DNA of 64,000 nt from Patellifolia procumbens (lineage: Eukaryota; Streptophyta; Magnoliopsida; Caryophyllales; Amaranthaceae), in the NCBI GenBank assembly GCA_947645195.1, contig CANSGD010000967.1, forward strand, positions 80,803-144,802, given 5' to 3'. The notes beneath the pieces are model-generated. The model saw nothing but the letters and a program-made list of their open reading frames with translations, was not told where the DNA came from and did not search any database. This document shows positions 56,248 through 64,000 of this stretch, in pieces. Position 1 is the first letter of the stretch. Every line of letters starts with the position of its first letter. The position numbers and the translations under genes were made by a program.

Positions 56248-57640
56248 ATGTTAAGTTTCTTGAATCTAGGTATTGTTACAAAAACAAGAGGTCCGGTATA
56301 TTGTAGAAAGCTTGTATCATTACCACCGGGCGAGAAGATACATGTAGATTATGATGAAGATGGTAATGCCATTGGTCCTAATGCCTCGTTATTTGCTCAC
56401 TACTTGAGCGAATAAGAGAGAAATCGTTCTGTTTGTCTAGTACAAGTCAAAGGTTGGAAGGAATTTACAACCGACGCACTTGGTCATTTGTGGAGATGTG
56501 TTCTGATAATATCATCATCTTATATATATATACATACATATATTGTTCAAATTGTTTTTCGAGTTTCTAAAATTTACATGATAATATAGTGATTATTTAG
56601 GAGAAATGCTCATTTATAACCCTACGAGAAACTTACATAGAGACAGTAGGCACAAACTCAAGAATCAATATTTTGATGATGCAAAGCTACTAACTAAGGA
56701 ACAACGCTTAAAGAATAAGCCAAAAAATATGATTAAAGAGGATTGGATTTACTTAGTTTAGCGTTGGAGTGATGAAAAGTTACACGTATAAATATCTATG
56801 ATATAATTAATACTATGATATTATTATTATTATTAATAATAAATAGTTTTGATTGTGTCTTGTTTGGTTTAGGAAAAAGTCGTAAATCAAGTGAAAATAG
56901 GGGTCATTAGAAGATGCCTCACTATAGTGGTTCAAAAGGTTTTGCTCACCTTAGACAAGAAATTGTAAGTCAATCACCTTTATTTTGTGTTGCAAAGTAT
57001 ATCATTTTATAGACCATCAACTTCAACCTGTTCTTATGTTTTACTAATTTATTGTGTTTGCATGTATAATTAAAATGACCATTATATTACACTTGTTATT
57101 GTAGATGCATAAAATGAAGGGAAGTGTTCACGAGTTGATGTGATGATAGCATCTCGTAAGAGAAAATCAAAGAAATGTGTTAATAAGGCCACTTTAGCTA
57201 AAAACATGGATGCAGTAGTAAGTACATGACTTTGATGAAACATTTGTATTGTCTTTGTTAACAACATGGTATCTAACTTGTTTTTGTTTGAACTTAGCCA
57301 AATTGAAAAATTAACTGAGTAAAGGGAACAAGAGCTCAATGAGAAGACAGATGAACAAATATTTCAAGATGTTTTGTTGGCAAAGATACTCATGGATATC
57401 TACGTGGTTATGGACCAAGTATCACAAAATATCATCGAGTAAAGCCTTAAAAATTGGATCTCGCTCAAGAGGTTGTTGAAGTAAAAAAGGCAGCCAAAGA
57501 AGCAGTGGCAGAAGCTAAGAAAGAAGCAAAGAATGCTAGAGTAGAAGCCGAGTCTCCCAAGAAAGAAGCTGCAACGGAAGAAATGAAGTAAAGCAAATTG
57601 GTGCAAAAAGTGAAGCTTGGGAAAAATGCTCAAGAATTTA
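56248..57640 (+). pseudogene. CACTA Ptta/En/Spm-type (Transposase_24-like) gene, degraded
   Basis: From ATG 56248: KTRGPVYCRKLVSLPPGEKI then VDYDEDGNAIGPNASLFAHY, a stop, and KGWKEFTTDALGHLW. A second exon-like piece (56603-56790) has LHRDSRHKLKNQYFDDAKLL and IKEDWIYLV followed by TAG. A third (56880-56970) has SENRGH, a stop, KMPHYSGSKGFAHLRQEI. A fourth (57330-57590) has GKDTHGYLRGYGPSI and a Lys/Glu/Ala-rich coiled coil. The RGP...GEKI.V, HYSGSKGFA and GY.RG.G signatures are those of the plant Ptta/En/Spm family, proteins that bind element ends. Many stops and shifts; introns likely between pieces. Confidence 0.72.
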
Positions 57641-59379
57641 TTAGACCTTGGTGATCCAGATTCTCCCCATTATAATAAATTTAGAAAGTAACAGTTCAAC
57701 ATCATCTTTCAAGTAAGTTTACACACGTCATCATCATCTCTTTGAGTTTGCTGGATTTTGGTGGCTTTTAAATGGGTTGGGTATGCATTTGTGCGTTTTG
57801 TGTGATGTTGATGTATGTGTTATGCTGCTGTATGTAGTAGCTGTTGTATGTACTGTATGCATGGTTGTAATATATGGAATTATGCGAGATTATATGTTGC
57901 TTGTAGTACATATGTAGTATATTGGTGTTGCATGTTTCTTTTTCTCAAGGGTTAAGTTACATTTAGGGTCTCAGATTATTTGGTGTTTTTCTTTTTGATA
58001 TTGAATAATCATCATTAGTACTTTTATGACACAAAAGTTTCTACTCTTCTTCCTAGATGGACTATAAAGAAGTGTGTATGCTTTACATGCCATGATTCAT
58101 TGATGATATCAGTAGCACATTGTAAGTTAAAGACACACCGTGTATGTTAAATACTCCCTGTTATATCAACTCGAGAAATTTTTACATGTTAAATACTCAC
58201 CGATTAGAATGATAGAGAGAATGTGTCTCAAATTAAGTACACTGATTAGAAGAGAATGAGTTCAATGTTTACAATGAGAGCATAAGCTATATATACAAAC
58301 CTCAACTTTTAGGAACACAAAGTAGCAGTTTATTATCGCTCATATTCTACTACTTTGAAAAGTTCAGCCTTTGCTAGCCTCTCCACCATGCCACAACCAC
58401 GCCCCCAATAAACGCAGCACAAGAGCAGCAGTAGTGGGTGTTAGCAGCAGCACGTGTTAGCAGCAGCACTAGGTGCCAACCCCACGCAGGCAGCAGCACT
58501 GGGTGGCAACCCCACATAGGCAGCAACAGTGGGGTGCAACACCACCAGGCAGCTACAGTGGACGCATCAGCTGGCCAATGCACGAAATTGAGAACGCGAG
58601 GCAGGACCAACATCACGAAATTGATTATATAACGCCACATACAACATGAAACTCACTTTGAAAGTGAGAATGTGAAAAGGAAAAAAATAAGAGGCAAGGA
58701 AATTAAATCAAACTGCTCAAAGTAGAAAACGCGAGGGAATAATGAATGATTATTTGTAAGTTGACGAGTTTTCCAAAATCTGACCATATAAACTTGGCCA
58801 TTCCTGTTATTATTTCATGGTGTTGTTTCATAGAATGTCGTTCTCTTCCCACTTAACCTTATTGCACTTGTAAATTTGTGTTGTCTTGGTCGGTCATTTT
58901 ATTATCAGTATATGTAGCAGGAAACAACTTCATGTGAAATTTATAATAATGCAATTTGGCATTTCGTTTTTGGAAAGTTTCGAACCAATATATATAGTAA
59001 TGTAATTTTTCCCATTTTTGCAGGTAAAAGGAAAGGTGAACGAATTTACAATGGAGTGCAAGATACATACTAACCATACTATTGACATAAGCGAGTTTAT
59101 TACAAGAAGACAATGTAACTAGTTGTTATTTATTTTCTTTTCTTTTGTTATTTCGTCTTATGAGACATGATTTTCATGGTTTATGTAAAGACATAGTTTA
59201 TGTAAACACATTGTGTTATTTATGAAACTTTTGAAATGGAATGTTGATTTGTAGTTATTGTGTTTTCAAGTTGGCAGGGCACCGAAAGACACAATGTCAA
59301 GGTCAAAAGATATATTTTTGTCGGGAATATTGGTATATAATATTACTTGCCATGGGTATGAACAACTAGTATTGGATAG
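57641..59379. other. CACTA 3' interior
   Basis: AT-rich with TGTATGTAGTA words (57780-57930). No gene except the minisatellite listed separately. Confidence 0.5.
58421..58562. repeat. GC-rich minisatellite in the CACTA element
   Basis: About four imperfect units of 25-35 bp around GGCAGCAGCACTGGGTGGCAA, with CAACCCCAC spacers. It creates spurious ORFs on both strands. Confidence 0.8.
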
Positions 59380-59725
59380 GTTTTTCTTGCCACACGTATT
59401 TTTGTTTAGCCACGGGAATACTAGTGGCTAAACAATGAAATCAGCCACGAAGTTTCGTAGTATTAGACAGGTTGTCTGCCACGAGTATTTTTGTTTAGCC
59501 ACGGGAATACTAGTGGCGATATGATGAAACTAGCCACAAAGTTTTTAGTGGCGAAAAATGAGATTTCGCCACGTTTTAAGTTTTTCCCGTGGCGAATTTC
59601 TAGCCACGCTCGCTTATGCCACGTCAATATCTAGCTTGAATTCTCGTGGCTAAATAGTAGCGCCCCAGAAATCTAACACTACGCCACGTTTTAAATCGTG
59701 GCATAAGTGGTGATTTGTAGTAGTG
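59380..59725 (+). repeat. CACTA right subterminal repeats
   Basis: A near-duplicate block (about 59389-59480 and 59484-59575) with GTTTAGCCACGGGAATACTAG, trimmed here to its core words, then GCCACG words in alternating orientation up to the terminal TAGTAGTG. Confidence 0.82.
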
Positions 59726-60700
59726 TCTACTGAATAATTTCTCTCTTCTGCTACACGGGTCTGTGTCCCGCAGCGGTGTTTAGTTTGTGATTGGTGGTGG
59801 TGGGGTCTACCCTTGGCATTACAGCTGCCGAGAAGCGAACATGTCTGCATTTTCTCTTAGTAGATTGATTAGGTTGACTCTGGTTTCTGGGTCCAGGTCT
59901 GTACCTATTCTCATTGCCCTACCCTCTTCCGGGTCCCAAGAGTACCTATTCGGGTCTCTTCCCCGGTTCGGGCTTTCTGGTTTCTTGCCGGCTTTGGACG
60001 AACATCGGCTTTGCTGACAAAAGATGGTTCTGATCTATGCTGGTTTTTCTCGACTCTTCGGCCTTCTCCTCTTTTCCTTTTTTCGTGGCTTCTTCTGCCT
60101 AGTCCTCTTTGACATCTTCAGTCTGGACTCTCTTTCCTTCTTTTTTCTCCTCCTCCTCTTCCTCCTGGATCAAGAGTGGTCGGGGAGGGAGGTCTCTTTT
60201 CTTTCTTGAGTTGTCGGGTTTCGGGACCTGACTGCCCCCATGATCTCCTCTCCTTTCACATAGCTCACCAGTTTGCTGAGGAAGAGCATGTTCTGGTGGT
60301 GGGTTGATGGGATCCACCTTACTTCAATGAATTTATACATCAGAGCGTTGTATGGTGATGGAAGGTCCGCCACTAGGAATTCCTGCATGGCTGTCCTCAC
60401 AACTCACTCCTGGTCCACGACGTCACGGTAGGTGTACTTTTCCTTCTGGGATGATGGAGTTTCCTGTGAACTAACAGTAGAGTTCCTATTTCTTCCGTTT
60501 CACCGATCTAGCTCCATCTTTTCGAAGGTTTCTTTGTACAGGATGTCTACGGCACTTCCGCCGTCCAGCAGTATTCTCCTTACGTCTGTGTTACAAATAT
60601 TTAGAGTGACCACCAGTGGGTCTGAGTGTGGGAAACTTATGCCCTTGCAGTCCTCTCCATGAATGTCATATCAGGCAGGTCTGGACTCGGCTCTATCTGA
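59726..60700 (-). pseudogene. Tat2 protease region and RT entry
   Basis: The protease active site reads RRILLDGGSAVDILYKET (near 60520-60570). Further on, FLVADLPSPYNALM (60380-60340) is the conserved C-terminal protease segment. Then LDPETRVNLINLLRENADMF and, in another frame, MPRVDPT lead to RT. The CACTA insertion at 59725 interrupts just before EKNKAIEEEV. Several stops and shifts. Confidence 0.88.
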
Positions 60701-62425
60701 TCGATGGAGTAGGAGGTTGGGATGAGTGAGCTGCTTCGAATTGAGCCTTGTCCCCCCCAGGTGAAGGTTCGAGCTTCCGAGTATGACGTATATCGTTTTC
60801 TTCTTCCCTTCTTTGATTTCTGCTCGCTTGTCTTGCAGCTTCTTTCCTTCAGTTTGCTATTGTTTTTCTTTGATTCCCTGATTCCAGGCCAGGTATTCTT
60901 TGAAGTATCCTCTTCTGATCAGACTCTTCAGGTCGTTCTTGATGCAGGTCTTCGGTGATGTGGGGCTTCGTAGGCAGCATGCTCTGCCATGTTGGGGCCT
61001 AGCTCCTCTTTTTGTGGGGGGTGATGTGCCACTGCTGTCGTCTCTGTTTGTTATGAAAATCTCGGCCCCGTAGCTGAGGCTGTTGTAGTTGTTGTACTTC
61101 TCTTGGGCCACTTAGTCGGTCCGCTTCTCTCTCCGCTTCCCTTCTGCTTCTCTCTCTCTGTTCTGGTGGGGCTTGTGGCCTCTAAATTCAGTCTGCCACC
61201 ATGAAGGGCCGTTCGTTCTGCCTGGTCTCTTGCTTGGCAGAGGTTTACTCCGGGTGTCAAGGCTTTGTTGAAGTCCTCGACAGCGATGTATATTTCTGCC
61301 AGGGCCAGGGCTTCACTAAGCTCTTTCATGGTGACCCATTCTGAGTCATCCCTGAATTTGCTAGTGTGAGTTAGAGCATTCTCAGAGCGTGCGAGTGACT
61401 TCTATTCTAAGTCTAGGATGTGCACCAGCTCCTTGTTGAATCTTCCGATGAAGTCTCGCAGACTCTCGTTGGGGCTCTGCTTTAGCAGCAACAACTCATG
61501 AGTGGATTTACTCCTCTAAGCCACTAACAAAATGCTCTTTGAACCTCTTCTTTAGCTCATCCAAAGTTGGCTATGGTCCCTGTGGGATGGTTCTGAACCA
61601 GGTCTGGGCTATCCCTGCTAGAGTGGTAGGGAAACGTCTACACCGAGTAGTTTCATTGTAGTTTCCCAGCTCCATGTGGTTTTTCGAAAGCTGTCACATG
61701 ATCCATGGGTCCTTACCTTCAAACTTGAGGTTTGGTCGAAGTTAAGCCTTGGCAACACTCTGGTTGCAATAATCTCAAGTGTGAAGGGAGATTTGGAGGG
61801 GGACTAATCTCCTCTGCTGGTGAGCTATAGAAGGTCTGGTCCCAACTCTGTTGGATACGATTCTCTGAGGTCTGAGGAGGTCCCATTGTCAGCCAGACCC
61901 TTCCTCGGTGACTGGTCCTAGCCTCTGGCTGACATGTCTTCTGATGGTTCTACCTCTGTGCATGTACAGGGCCTCTTCAGCTCCTGTACTATGCCTTGGC
62001 CTCGCCCGGGGACGTTGTTGTGCTATGCCCCTGGATTTACTCTGCGGACAGATCTCTGGCTGGAGCTTGCCAAATGTTCTGTGGGCGTCAGCTCGCTGTG
62101 AAAGTTGGGGTGTTCTTCTTGCATTACCTCAGTATTCCACTCATGCTCTTTTGAGAACCTCTGCGAATGTGCCCTGACCTAGAGCGGCTGGACAGGCCGA
62201 CTACTCTGATGTAGGGGTTGGGGTGATGGCTCTCTTGTTGTACCAACGCGGGGTTCCTCTGTAGCTACCTCTCTTCAGATGACAGCTGCATGTGTCTTCG
62301 AACTAAATCGTAGGTTCTAGTTCTCCTTCCTCCTACGAGATGGATGGCCTCCGATGTTTTATATGTACTGCTGAGTAGACTGCAGTAAAGAGATGACCGC
62401 TTGGAGTGCCTCAGGGGTAGGCATG
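60701..62425 (-). pseudogene. Tat2 gag
   Basis: Possible start at ATG 62425 (MPTPEALQAVISLLQS). Capsid landmarks appear in changing frames: NHMELGNYNETT, GIAQTWFRTIPQG, LDELKKRFKEHFVSG, then MKELSEALALAEIYIAVEDF (61329) and LIRRGYFKEYLAWNQG (60930-60870). The zinc-knuckle area near 60980 is too degraded to read. The size and order agree with Tat gag. Confidence 0.85.
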
Positions 62426-62604
62426 ACCAGGGAGCTACTTGGTTGCCTGGTTCCCTGAGTGTGGGTAGCAGGGCTACCCGCACTGTTAACGTGTTGGTCA
62501 CTTCTCTTGGCGGAGTGTAGCTCTCATCTTCTAGCTGTGGGAATCGGATGTTGTTGAGTAAGGAACCACTATTGCGAAGTTGTAGATTGGGCTTTTCTAG
62601 TCTT

Positions 62605-62621
62605 CCCTCCTTCTAGCACCA
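62605..62621 (-). promoter_or_regulatory. Tat2 primer binding site
   Basis: On the minus strand TGGTGCTAGAAGGAGGG follows the LTR after three bases. It starts TGG as required. It differs from the Tat1 site, so the two elements probably use different tRNAs. Confidence 0.75.
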
Positions 62622-62624
62622 AAT

Positions 62625-63098
62625 TGTTTTTGTCCAGGACAGCTACAGTGAATGTGGTGGTGGGTGCAAGTTGGAACGTGACTCCCAAACTCGCTTCGTG
62701 GTGGTGGTAACAAACAAAATAAGGAGAACCTCAGGGGGTTGTTCCGAGGATCTCCTCGATCACTAAGTCGGCTAAAGATGAAAACAAGGTCTCTAGTTGA
62801 GAGAAAACGAGTACCGAAGTCACAAGTATTTTGTGAGTGTTTGATAGTACGTACCTTATTCATCCATGGGCATGAGTATTTATAAGACATGGGCTTACGG
62901 CGCCTAGGAAAGTAAGTGGGCTCCTTTTGGAAATGGGCCAAGGTAATAAGGCCTTAATTAATTACTAAATACAACTTATGTCCGGGGTAGCTATGCCTTG
63001 AGTTTCTTTCTACTCTGGCTGTCTGACGTGGAATGGCAGACCAGGAAATCTGCTGCCGAGCTGGCAAGACGTGGTGGTCTGCTAGGCAGACCCAGACA
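62625..63098 (-). repeat. Tat2 5' LTR
   Basis: 474 bp. On the minus strand it starts TGTCTGGGTCTGCC and ends GGACAAAAACA directly before the primer site. CTTATAAATACTC (around 62872-62884) is a good TATA box in the right orientation. The partner LTR is not in the window. Confidence 0.88.
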
Positions 63099-63344
63099 GG
63101 TAGGTTAGTAATTGTTGTTTGAATAATAGGTTAACTATGGATTTTGGTAAAAAGGCCACTAAGTATATTATATTTAAGTTGAACCTCATTTGCTATAAGA
63201 TGTTGTTTTGCTTGCCACCATATGAAAAATTTAAAAATTTAAGATTATCATATAAATTCCTTTTTAAATTCAGAATCCTTGTAAAACCATTTCCGCCTTC
63301 CTTCTACTCTGTTCCTCATCCTGTTCATTATCTTTCTGAAACGG
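63099..63344 (+). repeat. Repeat A copy 3 (partial)
   Basis: GGTAGGTTAGTAATTG onward matches 3926-4120. It starts exactly at the outer end of the Tat2 LTR, so Tat2 was inserted in a repeat A copy whose left part is not adjacent in this window. The second hAT-like copy interrupts it at 63345. Confidence 0.85.
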
Positions 63345-64000
63345 TAGGGATGGCAATGGGTCACGGACCCGGTCCGACAACGGACCCACAATCCCGTTTA
63401 TAAGGGTCTTGGTGGGTTTTTGTATCCATTGGGTCTGGGTGGGGTGCGGGTGCAAGTTAGGTGAGTTTATCCATAAGACTCTTTCTCGTATTTGGTACAA
63501 ACGACGTCAGCTTTCCACTACCTTTATCTATTTCTTTAATATTTCAGCCTTCCTTAAGACTCATTACAGTTTGATCTTTATCCTCAAACTGCATTTCAGG
63601 GTCTTTCACACAAAAAAAATATTGACGAACGCGCTAGCACTAATTTGGTCGTTATTATTAAAGTGAGTCTTAAGATAAGTCTTGGTTAAAGACTCGCGCC
63701 ACTTCCACATTCTTGATGGGATTTATTGGTAGTCTTTGATAAAATCTCAAAAATACTATCTTAAAACCTCCGAAATCTTATACTAAGACTCACCCTTAAG
63801 ATTGCCTATAAACTCGCCCATATCAGGCAGGTCCGGGTTCGGGTTCACTTATATCAGACCCAGGCTGATCCAGATCATACCCGAAGACCCATTTCCATAA
63901 AAAAAATTCAAAAAAAATTTAAGTTATGGTACTAAAAAACAAAATGAATAGTTGTGACTATATTTAAGACGTACAATGATGTAAGTTTAAACATTTAAAA
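63345..64000 (+). mobile_element. hAT-like element, second copy (continues past window)
   Basis: Left end TAGGGATGGCAATGGGTC at 63345. It aligns with 21796-21997 joined to 23432-23855, that is, with the first copy minus the MULE. A single TTAATATTT (around 63536-63544) marks the empty site. No transposase. Confidence 0.85.

Larger units (their letters stand above)
52556..59725 (+). mobile_element. CACTA (En/Spm) element inserted in Tat2
   Basis: Starts CACTACTACAAAT (52556) and ends ATTTGTAGTAGTG (59725), flanked by the 3-bp duplication TCT (52553-52555 and 59726-59728). Removing it with one TCT joins Tat2 RT in frame (...RNYSV to EKNKAIEEEV). Both ends have subterminal repeats built on GCCAC / GTGGC words (52560-52880 and 59380-59690). 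Inside are a degraded Ptta/En/Spm-type gene and a Stowaway-like MITE. No TNP2-type transposase was found, so it is non-autonomous. Confidence 0.95.
35575..63098 (-). mobile_element. Tat-lineage Ty3/gypsy element Tat2, left end truncated, with three insertions
   Basis: Element order on the minus strand: 5' LTR (62625-63098), primer site (62605-62621), gag (about 62425-60700), protease (around 60545), RT (59900-59726 joined to 52555-51760), RNase H and second RNase H (51787-50850), integrase (48530-47595 joined to 38099-37810), and an antisense gene (35575-36751, plus strand). The 3' LTR is missing at the left. Interruptions are Tat1 (38100-47589), a solo LTR (48535-50805) and a CACTA element (52556-59725). 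The second RNase H and the antisense gene mark the Tat lineage. Confidence 0.93.

Noticed and set aside
58374..58640. ORFs on both strands over 58.4-58.6 kb
   Set aside because: Produced by the GC-rich minisatellite.
1..64000. rRNA or functional tRNA genes
   Set aside because: No cloverleaf with both boxes intact and no rRNA-like sequence were seen on reading; only a weak SINE-like head at 54976.

Overview
The window is plant nuclear DNA, most likely from a dicot. It is AT-rich and is made almost entirely of transposable elements of plant-specific lineages: Ty1/copia, Tat-lineage Ty3/gypsy with two RNase H domains, CACTA with a Ptta/En/Spm-type protein, Mutator-like elements, hAT-like elements and Stowaway-like MITEs. 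Fragments of plant genes sit among them. I cannot name the species from the sequence. No conventional intact host gene is certain; the best candidates are a small secreted-peptide-like ORF (26.07 kb) and a chimeric gene made inside a Mutator element (22.46 kb).

Layout. 0-1.2 kb: LTR-like sequence of unknown family. 1.2-3.76 kb: 3' half of a copia element (RT-RNase H, polypurine tract, LTR). 3.9-15.1 kb: a dispersed repeat ('repeat A') split by a minus-strand copia element (4271-14459) with a perfect 5-bp target duplication; this element has an extra ORF after pol and is itself split by a non-autonomous Mutator element (7656-8796). 15.1-20.8 kb: a region with a 517-bp tandem duplication, a recurring TTTGGCAATG motif and a minus-strand two-exon 'putative plant transposon protein' gene. 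21.8-24.1 kb: an hAT-like element carrying a Pack-MULE (21998-23431) that has captured a beta-galactosidase first exon and what looks like a CAS (thylakoid calcium-sensing protein) exon. 24.1-24.85 kb: repeat A, copy 2. 25-28.8 kb: MITEs, a small secreted-peptide-like gene with a truncated duplicate, and a lone copia LTR. 28.8-35.5 kb: a broken B3-domain gene, a short hypothetical gene and several dispersed or tandem repeats.

35.6-63.1 kb is one minus-strand Tat-lineage gypsy element ('Tat2') split by three later insertions: a complete plus-strand Tat element ('Tat1', 38100-47589, duplication GCCTC), a solo LTR (48535-50805) and a CACTA element (52556-59725, duplication TCT) that contains a Stowaway-like MITE. 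Removing the solo LTR or the CACTA with one copy of its duplication joins the Tat2 reading frame without a shift. Both Tat elements carry an antisense gene downstream of pol; in Tat1 it keeps three GT-AG introns with matching phases. 63.1-64 kb: repeat A copy 3 interrupted by a second hAT-like copy, which shows the empty insertion site of the Pack-MULE.

All retroelement ORFs are broken by stops and frameshifts, so mobility today would need proteins supplied from elsewhere. The main biological interest is gene capture and fusion by Mutator elements, the spliced antisense gene of the Tat lineage, and one plant-specific protein domain appearing both as a copia passenger ORF and as a separate gene.
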